Source: an uncultured Lutibacter sp.
Lineage (GTDB): Bacteria > Bacteroidota > Bacteroidia > Flavobacteriales > Flavobacteriaceae
Direction of reading: 5' to 3'
Assembly: GCF_947495725.1 (NCBI RefSeq)
Contig: NZ_CANLZZ010000001.1
Span: 1-64,000 of the forward strand
Length of the DNA stretch: 64,000 nt
Notes under the pieces: generated by a model
What the model was told of the DNA's origin: nothing
Seen by the model: only the letters and a program-made list of their open reading frames with translations
The model's database searches: none
Shown here: one piece after another, positions 35,580 through 43,811 of the stretch
Numbering within the stretch: position 1 is the first letter of the stretch
How the letters are laid out: every line of letters starts with the position of its first letter
Position numbers and translations under genes: made by a program

Positions 35580-37313
35580 TTAAACTTTACTACATTCGTT
35601 AAATATTCTTGTAGTACACCCTGCACAAATTTCTGGATCTAACTTTGGGTAAATTGTATCAATTGCGGTGTTTTTATCTTTAAAGAAATTTTCCGGACCT
35701 ATTATTTTCATAAATCCTCCCTTCCTAAGAACATCTTGACTAATAATTTTTAATCCAACAAAATAAATATCTCCACCTCTCTTGCGCCATTTCAATGTTT
35801 CTTGCATTAACCATTCTGCACCAGCTAAATCAACAAAGTTTACTCCTGTAGAAATAATTAATAAATTTTTTCTTTTATCGTTTTCATATAAATCTGTAAA
35901 AAAATCGGAGATAACCTCAATGGCTCCAAAATAGATAGAACCATCAATTCTTATAATTTTTAACTGTTCACATTCTTTTGCTGAATCATCTCTTATTACA
36001 TAAAGTAACTTACCATCTTTATTTTTACCGAATACAGCAATATGTGGTTTTGAAGTTCTTTCTAAATAGAAGAATAACGAAATTATTATTCCCGAAAACA
36101 ATGCTGTTTCTAATTCAAAAAACAAAGTACCTAATAATGTTACTGCTAAAACTATAAATTCTCTTTTACTACTTCTTATAATTTGCTTTATGTGATGAAC
36201 ATCAATTAAACTATATCCAATCATTAGTATTATCCCTCCCATAGCTGGGATTGGTAAATATGATGCATATTCAGCAAAAAACAAAACAACTATCATTAAT
36301 CCTATTGCGGCAACAATGGCTGAAAATGGTGTCTTTGCTCCAGCCTGGAAATTTACACTTGATCGTGTAAATGAACCCGAACTAACATATGAAGAGAAAA
36401 AACTTGAAATAATATTAGTTAGGCCTTGCCCAATAAATTCTTGGTTGTTGTCTAACTTTTGATGAGAGTGTAGCGCTATGGATCTTCCAATTGAAACAGC
36501 TTCAACTAAACCAAGTAAAGCCAATATTACTGCTCCAGAGCTCAACATTTTTACATTTTCAAAATTAAAATCGGGAATCATAAACGGAGGTAAATTTGAT
36601 GGAACAAAACCAACGGTTTCAATACCAAGTTTTTCTCCACCTATTAAAAATGTTACCACACTTCCCAAAATCATTGCAATTAACATATGTAATTTTGAAA
36701 GTATCTTTATATATTTTTTAATAATTATTGCAACTAGCAAAGTTCCTAAAGCAACAGCTAAAACGTAAACATTAGTTTCTTCAATATGTTTAACAATATG
36801 CACTAAAATTTCATAAAACGAACTACCTAGTGGCACTTTAATACCAAAAACATGTTTTAATTGTTTCACAGCAATTAAAATACCCGCGCCAGCAGCGAAA
36901 CCAATTACAACAGAATTTGAAACAAAATTCACCAGCTTACCCATTTTTGCTAACCCCATTAACAACTTTATAATTCCTGCCATAAATGAAATTAAAATTG
37001 CTAATGAAATATATGCTTGTAATTCGGTTTCAGGGCTTACATATTTACTAATAATTGCAAATACAACAATTGAACTTGTAGTTGTTGGTCCGGATATTAA
37101 ATGATAAGATGATCCAAATAGAGCAGCAATTACTGGAGTTATCATTGCTGTATAAAAACCATATACTGGTGGTAATCCTGCAATCATAGCAAATGCAACT
37201 GCCATAGGTATCACTACTATTGTTCCGGTTAATCCAGCAATTAAATCGCTTTTCCAAGTTTGTTTAACTAGCGGAAGCCATTTTAAAAAAGGAAATATCT
37301 TATTTAAACTCAT
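35580..37313 (-). CDS. SulP-family anion transporter with Cys-rich tail (second of the pair)
   Basis: 577 aa, a paralogue of its neighbour (shared VIPMAVAFAMIAGLPPVYGFYTAMI, SSYVSSGSFTRSSVN). Its STAS domain has DLAG in place of DSSG, so the usual phospho-acceptor Ser is missing. The C-terminus carries an extra cysteine cluster, PEICAGCTTRIFNEC, that could bind metal or respond to thiol redox state. It is the first gene of the SulP operon, behind a promoter with a perfect Crp-like palindrome. Confidence 0.92.
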   Translation of the reverse strand: MSLNKIFPFLKWLPLVKQTWKSDLIAGLTGTIVVIPMAVAFAMIAGLPPVYGFYTAMITPVIAALFGSSYHLISGPTTTSSIVVFAIISKYVSPETELQAYISLAILISFMAGIIKLLMGLAKMGKLVNFVSNSVVIGFAAGAGILIAVKQLKHVFGIKVPLGSSFYEILVHIVKHIEETNVYVLAVALGTLLVAIIIKKYIKILSKLHMLIAMILGSVVTFLIGGEKLGIETVGFVPSNLPPFMIPDFNFENVKMLSSGAVILALLGLVEAVSIGRSIALHSHQKLDNNQEFIGQGLTNIISSFFSSYVSSGSFTRSSVNFQAGAKTPFSAIVAAIGLMIVVLFFAEYASYLPIPAMGGIILMIGYSLIDVHHIKQIIRSSKREFIVLAVTLLGTLFFELETALFSGIIISLFFYLERTSKPHIAVFGKNKDGKLLYVIRDDSAKECEQLKIIRIDGSIYFGAIEVISDFFTDLYENDKRKNLLIISTGVNFVDLAGAEWLMQETLKWRKRGGDIYFVGLKIISQDVLRKGGFMKIIGPENFFKDKNTAIDTIYPKLDPEICAGCTTRIFNECSKV

Positions 37314-37341
37314 ATGTTGAAATTTAGAGTTTTAATTTACA

Positions 37342-37385
37342 CAAAAGTACGTTGATAAAATATTAGTATTGTGACACAAGTCACA
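37342..37385 (-). promoter_or_regulatory. Promoter and perfect Crp-like palindrome of the SulP operon
   Basis: A minus-strand -7 TACTTTTG spans 37342-37349 (centre 37345.5). The box TGTGAC-ACAA-GTCACA spans 37370-37385 (centre 37377.5), again 32 bp upstream. The half sites TGTGA and TCACA are perfect Crp half sites. Confidence 0.72.
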
Positions 37386-37389
37386 TTGT

Positions 37390-38412
37390 TTAAAATAATT
37401 CTCCTTGAGTTCTTCCTTTGGTTCTTCCCAAATGAGTATAAGCCAATTCCGTTACCTCTCTTCCTCGTGGAGTTCTCATAATAAAACCCTCTTGTATTAA
37501 AAATGGTTCATAAACTTCTTCAATAGTCTCAGAATTTTCGCCTACCGCTGTTGATAATGTGCTAATACCAACTGGTCCTCCTTTAAATTTATCGATAATA
37601 GTTGTTAATATTTTATTATCCATTTCATCTAAACCATGAGCGTCCACATTTAATGCTTTTAAAGCATATTTGGCTATTTCAATAGAAATTGATCCTGTGC
37701 CCTTAATTTGTGCAAAATCACGTACTCTTCTAAGAAGTGCATTGGCAATTCTTGGAGTTCCTCTACTTCTTCCTGCAATTTCAATAGCTGCTTCCATTGT
37801 AATAGGAACTTTTAAAATTAAAGCACTTCTTTGAACAATTGTTGTTAACAATTCACTACTATAATATTGCAGTCTACTACTAATTCCAAAACGGGCTCGC
37901 ATAGGTGCTGTTAGCAATCCCGATCGTGTTGTTGCACCTATTAATGTAAAAGGCTCTAAATCTATTTGTACAGTACGAGCATTTGGTCCGGATTCAATCA
38001 TAATATCAATCCGGTAATCTTCCATCGCAGAATATAGGTATTCCTCAACTATTGGACTTAACCTATGAATTTCATCAATAAACAAAACATCACGTTCACT
38101 TAAATTTGTAAGCAAACCAGCTAGATCTCCCGGTTTATCTAATACAGGACCAGATGTAATTTTTAATCCAACACCCAACTCATTAGATAAAATGTGTGCT
38201 AATGTTGTTTTACCTAAACCTGGAGGTCCATGAAACAAAGTATGATCTAAAGCTTCTTCTCTTTGGTTTGCAGCTTCAACAAATATTTTTAAATTTTCTA
38301 AAACCTGCTCCTGTCCAGTAAAATCATCAAAACTTAATGGTCTTAATTTTTTTTCAACATCGAATTCTTCCGATGTGAAATTTTCTTTATCAGGGTTTAA
38401 GTTTTCATTCAT
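37390..38412 (-). CDS. ruvB: Holliday junction DNA helicase RuvB
   Basis: 340 aa, normal length. RuvB is the hexameric motor that drives branch migration of Holliday junctions with RuvA. Motifs: [15 protein letters not shown] at the start, Walker [15 protein letters not shown] (about 62-75), Walker [11 protein letters not shown], the sensor GATTRSGLL, and the arginine finger region [13 protein letters not shown]. The C-terminal winged helix has [13 protein letters not shown]. Its -7 element leaves almost no leader. It sits behind the coxA terminator and is monocistronic. Confidence 0.97.
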   Translation of the reverse strand: MNENLNPDKENFTSEEFDVEKKLRPLSFDDFTGQEQVLENLKIFVEAANQREEALDHTLFHGPPGLGKTTLAHILSNELGVGLKITSGPVLDKPGDLAGLLTNLSERDVLFIDEIHRLSPIVEEYLYSAMEDYRIDIMIESGPNARTVQIDLEPFTLIGATTRSGLLTAPMRARFGISSRLQYYSSELLTTIVQRSALILKVPITMEAAIEIAGRSRGTPRIANALLRRVRDFAQIKGTGSISIEIAKYALKALNVDAHGLDEMDNKILTTIIDKFKGGPVGISTLSTAVGENSETIEEVYEPFLIQEGFIMRTPRGREVTELAYTHLGRTKGRTQGELF

Positions 38413-38417
38413 AAAAA

Positions 38418-38425
38418 CAAAGATA
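38418..38425 (-). promoter_or_regulatory. -7 element of a probable leaderless ruvB promoter
   Basis: Minus strand TATCTTTG matches TAnnTTTG and ends 5 bp before the ruvB ATG (38412), the same spacing as at the pabB-like gene. Confidence 0.6.
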
Positions 38426-38437
38426 GCAGAAATAAAA

Positions 38438-38463
38438 AACCTTTCTAAAAAATTAGAAAGGTT
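38438..38463 (-). terminator. Terminator at the end of the respiratory locus
   Basis: AACCTTTCTAA (38438-38448) pairs with TTAGAAAGGTT (38453-38463). A T run follows on the minus strand. It lies between coxA and the ruvB promoter. Confidence 0.85.
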
Positions 38464-38488
38464 TTCAATATTATATTAAAATTGACAT

Positions 38489-40240
38489 TTATGATTCTTC
38501 TTCTCCTTCTTTTAAAGGAGTTGTTTGACAAACAAAATCTTCTTCATAACCTGGCTTGCTATAATCATATGCCCAACGTTGAACAGCTGGAATTTCACCT
38601 GGCCAATTTCCATGAATATGTTCCACTGGTGTAGTCCATTCTAAAGTATTAGATCTCCATGGGTTTTGCTCTGCCTTTTTACCTTTATAAATACTAATAA
38701 AGAAATTAGCTAAGAAAATAATTTGTGCTGAACCACCTAAAATAGCAAATAAGGTTATTACAATATTTACATCTGCTACATCATCAAACAACGGGAATGC
38801 TGTATTAGAATAATATCTACGTGGTAATCCTGCCAAGCCAATAAAATGCATTGGAAAGAAAACTCCATACGCAGCAACAGCAGTAAGCCAGAAATGCCAA
38901 TAACCTAATGTTTTATTCATCATTTTACCATACATTTTAGGAAACCAGTGATACACACCCGCAAACATTCCATAAATTGCAGATACCCCCATTACTAAAT
39001 GGAAATGAGCTACTACAAAATATGTGTCGTGAACATTAATATCTAATGCACTATCCCCTAACACTAAACCTGTTAAACCTCCTGAAATAAATGTTGAGAC
39101 CAATCCAATTGAAAACAGCATTGCAGGATTCATTTGTAAATTTCCTTTCCAGAGCGTTGTTATATAATTAAAAGCTTTTACAGCTGATGGAATTGCAATT
39201 AATAAAGTTGTAAATGTAAACACAGAACCTAAAAATGGATTCATTCCAGATACAAACATATGATGACCCCAAACTATTGTTGATAAAAACGCAATAGCTA
39301 TAATTGAACCAATCATTGCTCTATATCCAAAAATTGGTTTTCTTGAATTTGTAGAAATAATTTCGGAAGTTATTCCTAAGGCTGGTAATAAAACAATATA
39401 AACCTCTGGATGCCCTAAAAACCAAAACAAGTGTTCAAATAATACAGGTGAACCACCTTGGTAATGTAAAACTTCTCCTTGAATAAAAATATCAGATAAA
39501 TAAAACGATGTTCCAAAACTTCTATCAAAAATTAACAATAATGCTGCAGACAAAAGAACTGGAAACGAAACTACACCAATAATAGCAGTAATAAAGAAAG
39601 CCCAAATTGTTAAAGGCAATCTTGTCATTTTCATACCAACTGTTCTTAAATTTAAAACAGTTACAATATAATTTAATGCACCTAATAATGAAGAGGCTAT
39701 AAATATAGCCATTGATACCAACCAAAGTGTCATTCCTAAACCTGAACCTGGAATTGCTTGTGGCAATGCACTAAGAGGTGGGTAAATTGTCCAACCTGCT
39801 GATGCGGGTCCTGCTTCAATAAACAAAGAAATAACCATTAATAAACTTGACAAAAAGAATAACCAATAGGAAACCATATTCAAAAACCCCGAAGCCATAT
39901 CTCGTGCCCCAATTTGTAATGGTATTAATAGGTTACTAAATGTACCACTTAATCCTGCCGTTAATACAAAAAACACCATTATAGTACCATGTATTGTAAC
40001 TAAAGCAAGATAAATATCTGGAGACATAACTCCTCCATCTTGATGATGCCCTAAAAAGGCCTCAATAATTGAAAATGACCTTTCAGGCCAAGCTATTTGC
40101 AAACGAAATAACATTGACATAAATACACCTATAATTCCCATGAAAATACCAGTAACTAAATACTGTTTAGAAATCATTTTATGATCAGTACTAAATATGT
40201 ACTTGGTTACAAATGTTTCTTTATGATGATGATCTGACAT
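38489..40240 (-). CDS. coxA: Cytochrome c oxidase subunit I
   Basis: 583 aa with twelve transmembrane helices. This is the catalytic haem-copper subunit that reduces O2 and pumps protons. Haem and CuB ligands are in LVTIHGTIMVFF, FWFLGHPEVYIVLLPALGI, IVWGHHMFVSGMNP and HDTYFVVAHFHLVMG. It lies 32 bp after coxB. No subunit III or IV gene follows before the terminator, so these must be elsewhere or absent. Confidence 0.97.
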   Translation of the reverse strand: MSDHHHKETFVTKYIFSTDHKMISKQYLVTGIFMGIIGVFMSMLFRLQIAWPERSFSIIEAFLGHHQDGGVMSPDIYLALVTIHGTIMVFFVLTAGLSGTFSNLLIPLQIGARDMASGFLNMVSYWLFFLSSLLMVISLFIEAGPASAGWTIYPPLSALPQAIPGSGLGMTLWLVSMAIFIASSLLGALNYIVTVLNLRTVGMKMTRLPLTIWAFFITAIIGVVSFPVLLSAALLLIFDRSFGTSFYLSDIFIQGEVLHYQGGSPVLFEHLFWFLGHPEVYIVLLPALGITSEIISTNSRKPIFGYRAMIGSIIAIAFLSTIVWGHHMFVSGMNPFLGSVFTFTTLLIAIPSAVKAFNYITTLWKGNLQMNPAMLFSIGLVSTFISGGLTGLVLGDSALDINVHDTYFVVAHFHLVMGVSAIYGMFAGVYHWFPKMYGKMMNKTLGYWHFWLTAVAAYGVFFPMHFIGLAGLPRRYYSNTAFPLFDDVADVNIVITLFAILGGSAQIIFLANFFISIYKGKKAEQNPWRSNTLEWTTPVEHIHGNWPGEIPAVQRWAYDYSKPGYEEDFVCQTTPLKEGEEES

Positions 40241-40272
40241 ATTATATTTTTTTAGTAAGGTAGTAGTTAATT

Positions 40273-41280
40273 TTATTGAACAACTTGCGCCATAGTTTTT
40301 TGACTATTTAACCAAGAATTAAATTGGGCTTCTTCTTCCACCACAATTTTCATTTGCATATTGTAGTGCGATGCACCACAAATTTTATTACACAATAATA
40401 AATAATCAAACTCATAAGGGTCTTCTCCTTTTTCAGCTCTTATTTCATTTATATTATCAACTTTCGCAATTGTCTTTTCATTTAACCTCATTTCTTCCGT
40501 GGTCATAGATGGTGTAAATGCAAATTGAGTTACCATTCCAGGAACACAATTCATTTGAGCTCTAAAGTGAGGCATATAAGCAGAGTGTAAAACATCTTGT
40601 GAACGAAACTTAAATATAACTTTACGTCCTTTTGGCAAATGCAATTCTCTAACAGGTATATCATCCAAAGCATTCTTATCTGACATATCAACACCCATCG
40701 TGTTAATACCCTTGATATTTCTAACATTAGCTAAACCTAGTTCATTGTCTTTTCCAGCATAACGTGCTTCCCACTGAAATTGTTTTGCATACACTTCAAC
40801 AATTAATGGATTTTCAGCATCTGAAGAATCCATAACATCAATCCATACAGATAATCCATACAGTACCATACCCGCCAAAACTACTGCTGGTATTACTGTC
40901 CAAATTAGTTCTAATTTATGACTATCTGCATAAAATAACGCCTTTGTTCCTTTTACTCCTCTATATTTAAAAGCGAAATAAAACAATAAGAATTGGGTAA
41001 TAGCTTGTACTACCAAAATCAAGACCATTGTTACCATATAAAGAGTGTCATACCTTTCACCTTCCAATGAAGCTGCATCAGGTAATAATAATGCTGAATA
41101 TTTTACAAATGAAAATATCATTAACCCGTAAAAGAATACTCCAAAAACAGCAAATAAAATTCCTTGAATATTGTTATCTTTTTCAGTTGCAATAACACTT
41201 TTTAGTTTTAAGATACTAGCTACTTGCCATATGGCCACGGCAATAACTATTGCCAGTAAAATATAGAGTAATGCTGTCAT
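40273..41280 (-). CDS. coxB: Cytochrome c oxidase subunit II
   Basis: 335 aa. The CuA-bearing periplasmic subunit takes electrons from cytochrome c. Two or three N-terminal membrane helices precede the cupredoxin domain with KQFQWEARYAGKDNE, the His of SAYMPHFRAQMN, and the CuA site LLCNKICGASHYNMQMKI (Cys, Cys, His, Met). There is no fused cytochrome c domain. It has its own promoter after a terminator-like hairpin, so it can be expressed apart from the act genes. Confidence 0.96.
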   Translation of the reverse strand: MTALLYILLAIVIAVAIWQVASILKLKSVIATEKDNNIQGILFAVFGVFFYGLMIFSFVKYSALLLPDAASLEGERYDTLYMVTMVLILVVQAITQFLLFYFAFKYRGVKGTKALFYADSHKLELIWTVIPAVVLAGMVLYGLSVWIDVMDSSDAENPLIVEVYAKQFQWEARYAGKDNELGLANVRNIKGINTMGVDMSDKNALDDIPVRELHLPKGRKVIFKFRSQDVLHSAYMPHFRAQMNCVPGMVTQFAFTPSMTTEEMRLNEKTIAKVDNINEIRAEKGEDPYEFDYLLLCNKICGASHYNMQMKIVVEEEAQFNSWLNSQKTMAQVVQ

Positions 41281-41308
41281 TTTATGTTTTTAATTTTTTT
41301 AGTGGTGT

Positions 41309-41316
41309 CAAATATA
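41309..41316 (-). promoter_or_regulatory. coxBA internal promoter, -7 element
   Basis: Minus strand TATATTTG matches TAnnTTTG, about 28 bp upstream of the coxB ATG and just after the actF terminator. Confidence 0.6.
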
Positions 41317-41323
41317 AAAAAAA

Positions 41324-41347
41324 TCCTGAATTTATAACAATTCAGGA
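41324..41347. terminator. Terminator or attenuator between actF and coxB
   Basis: TCCTGAATT (41324-41332) and AATTCAGGA (41339-41347) form a 9-bp stem with a 6-base loop. A and T tracts flank both sides. Confidence 0.8.
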
Positions 41348-41372
41348 CTTTTTTCTAAATGTTTTTTAACTA

Positions 41373-42689
41373 TTAATAGTGAAAATGCTCACTTTCCTTA
41401 ATAAATGGATTTCCTTTTGCTAAAAGTGGTGCTTTTGTTAATGCTGTGAATACTACATATATAAATAATCCTAACACTAATAAAACAGAACTTATTTCTG
41501 AAATTCCAAAGAACCATTGGTCACCAACTGTCGCTGGCATAATCATAACAAAAATATCTACATAATGTCCAATTAAAATAATAATTCCTGTACAAACAAT
41601 AAACCAATTTACACGTTTAAAATCACTATTCATTAACACTAGTAATGGAAATGCAAAATTCAATACTAACATTCCCAAAAATGGTATTTTATACTCACTA
41701 AATCGTGAAGCAAAATAGGTAACTTCTTCTGGAATGTTTGCGTACCAGATTAACATAAATTGTGAAAACCATAAATAAGTCCAAAAAATACTAAACCCAA
41801 ACATAAACTTTGCTAAATCGTGTAAGTGACTATTATTTACAAATTCTAAATACCCTTTTCCTTTTAAATAAATAGATATTAATGCAATTGTAGTTACTGC
41901 AGAAACAATCATGCTTGCAAAAACATACCAACCAAATAATGTACTAAACCAATGCGGATCTAAAGACATAATCCAATCCCAAGACATCATAGACTCAGAA
42001 ACCAAAAAGAATACTAAAAATGCTGCCGAACTTTTAAATAACTTGGTGTAATTACTGTTATCATTAGCCTTATCTTGTGCTAACGTTAATTTTCTTGCAT
42101 ATTGACGATAAACCACCCAACCTATAATATAAATTGCAGCTCTTAATAAAAAGAAAGGTACATTTAAATAACCTGATTTATTTTGAATTAATTCATCATG
42201 TGCAACTACATCAGCATCCATCCAAGTAAATAAATGATTCATATGTAGTGATGAAAGCACAAAAAATACAAATAATAAAACTGCTCCAACTGGTAAGTAG
42301 GCAGTAATTCCTTCCATAACTCTAAATAACACAACTGGCCAACCAGCTTGTGATGCATGTTGAATTGCATAAAAGGCCAATGTTGCTAATGAAATCATAA
42401 AAAAGAAAAACAATGCCACATATAATGCTGACCAAGGTTTGTTTTTTAAATAATGAAAAGCATGCTCTGCATGTGTATCATCAGAATGAGCAGTTTCATG
42501 TGATTCGCCATGATTAACATTATCGTGACTTGTCGCAACTTCGCCATGAGAATCATGACTCTCTTGCAACATAACTTTAACATCTTCTACTGAATTAGGT
42601 GTAGACAAAAAACCGTAAGCAACACCCAAAAGACCTACAATCATTAAGGCAAATGAAAATGTTTTTAATTTACTTGAAAAGGTATACAT
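41373..42689 (-). CDS. actF: Alternative Complex III subunit ActF (quinol:cytochrome c oxidoreductase)
   Basis: 438 aa membrane subunit with about ten helices. The complex oxidises menaquinol and hands electrons to cytochrome c or directly to the oxidase, replacing the bc1 complex. The sequence is typical (SESMMSWDWIMSLDPHWFSTLFGWYVFASM, LFSQFMLIWYANIPEEVTYF-like region). A His-rich acidic insert (about 42-76, SHDSHGEVATSHDNVNH...) follows the first helix. It is the last gene of the act block before a terminator. Confidence 0.92.
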   Translation of the reverse strand: MYTFSSKLKTFSFALMIVGLLGVAYGFLSTPNSVEDVKVMLQESHDSHGEVATSHDNVNHGESHETAHSDDTHAEHAFHYLKNKPWSALYVALFFFFMISLATLAFYAIQHASQAGWPVVLFRVMEGITAYLPVGAVLLFVFFVLSSLHMNHLFTWMDADVVAHDELIQNKSGYLNVPFFLLRAAIYIIGWVVYRQYARKLTLAQDKANDNSNYTKLFKSSAAFLVFFLVSESMMSWDWIMSLDPHWFSTLFGWYVFASMIVSAVTTIALISIYLKGKGYLEFVNNSHLHDLAKFMFGFSIFWTYLWFSQFMLIWYANIPEEVTYFASRFSEYKIPFLGMLVLNFAFPLLVLMNSDFKRVNWFIVCTGIIILIGHYVDIFVMIMPATVGDQWFFGISEISSVLLVLGLFIYVVFTALTKAPLLAKGNPFIKESEHFHY

Positions 42690-42717
42690 ATTAATAAATT
42701 CTATCTTAGTAAAAGTG

Positions 42718-43272
42718 TTATTTTAATAATTCTGCTCTAAGCTGTTGAACATACATTGTAACTTGCCAACGTTCTTTAGCTGTTAATTGAGATGCATGAG
42801 ATCCCATCATATTTCTTCCATGCATAATAACATAATGGATACTTCCTTCTGTTATATCTCTATCCTTATAATTTGGAACCCCTAAAAACTTATCTCTTTT
42901 CACTAAGGTTCCATCTCCGGCTCCAGTTTTTCCATGGCAAGACGCACAATAAATATTATACATTTTTTTTCCATTCTCCAAATTAGTTTCGTTAATCTCT
43001 AAAGGATTTTTCGAGTCTAATTTTGCAGCCTCATAACCTTCATTTGAATTATCATAATCATAAGGTACTTGACCTCTTGCAATGGTTCCTTCAACAGGTA
43101 ATTGAGTTGTCATACCATTTGCATAGTTAGGATTTTGTCCATAAGTATCATATCCTACCGACTTATACATATCAGGCATGTATTGATAATTTGGCTTTGT
43201 TTTATCACCCCAACATGATGATAATGTAAAAATAAAAGCCAATGCTATTGTTATTTTTAAAATGTTTTTCAT
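42718..43272 (-). CDS. actE: Alternative Complex III subunit ActE (monohaem cytochrome c lipoprotein)
   Basis: 184 aa. A lipobox (LAFIFTLSSCWGD) anchors the protein on the periplasmic side. One haem c site, IYCASCHGKTGAGDG, is near residue 110, with the axial Met probably in HGRNMMGSHASQL. ActE is the likely exit for electrons to the oxidase. It lies 9 bp after actD. Confidence 0.93.
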   Translation of the reverse strand: MKNILKITIALAFIFTLSSCWGDKTKPNYQYMPDMYKSVGYDTYGQNPNYANGMTTQLPVEGTIARGQVPYDYDNSNEGYEAAKLDSKNPLEINETNLENGKKMYNIYCASCHGKTGAGDGTLVKRDKFLGVPNYKDRDITEGSIHYVIMHGRNMMGSHASQLTAKERWQVTMYVQQLRAELLK

Positions 43273-43280
43273 TTTAATTT

Positions 43281-43802
43281 TTACTTTTCAGTTACTTTAA
43301 TTTCAACAGTTCCAGTATTCTCTAAAAATGAAATCAATGACGCTTCATTTCCATCAACTAATACTTCCATTACAAACATATCATCTGTTGTTCTAGGATC
43401 AGGATTTTCTGCTTTTTTAAATGGCCAAAGTCTACTTCTCATATAAAAAGTAATTACCATTAAATGGGCTGCAAAAAACACACTTAATTCAAACATAATT
43501 GGAACAAAAGCTGGCATATTTAAAAAGAAACTAAAACTAGGTTTCCCTCCAATATCCTGAGGCCATTGCTCAATCATCATATAATTCATCATCCAAATAG
43601 CAAATGAAAAACCAACACATCCGTACATAAAAGCCGTTATTGCAATTCTTGTACCTTTTAGCCCCATTGCTTTATCCAAACCATGAACCGGAAATGGTGT
43701 ATAAACTTCTTCAATATGATGATTTGCTGCACGAACTTCTTTCACAGCATCCATTAGGACATCATCATCATTATACATTGCTTGTATTACTTTTGAGCTC
43801 AT
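43281..43802 (-). CDS. actD: Alternative Complex III subunit ActD (DUF3341)
   Basis: 173 aa with two transmembrane helices (about 56-78 and 100-122) and the motif HIEEVYTPFPVHGLDKAMGLKGTRI. DUF3341 subunits sit in the membrane arm and help to hold ActC. It lies between actC and actE with gaps of 9 and 8 bp, consistent with one operon. Confidence 0.93.
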   Translation of the reverse strand: MSSKVIQAMYNDDDVLMDAVKEVRAANHHIEEVYTPFPVHGLDKAMGLKGTRIAITAFMYGCVGFSFAIWMMNYMMIEQWPQDIGGKPSFSFFLNMPAFVPIMFELSVFFAAHLMVITFYMRSRLWPFKKAENPDPRTTDDMFVMEVLVDGNEASLISFLENTGTVEIKVTEK

Positions 43803-43811
43803 ATTTACTCT

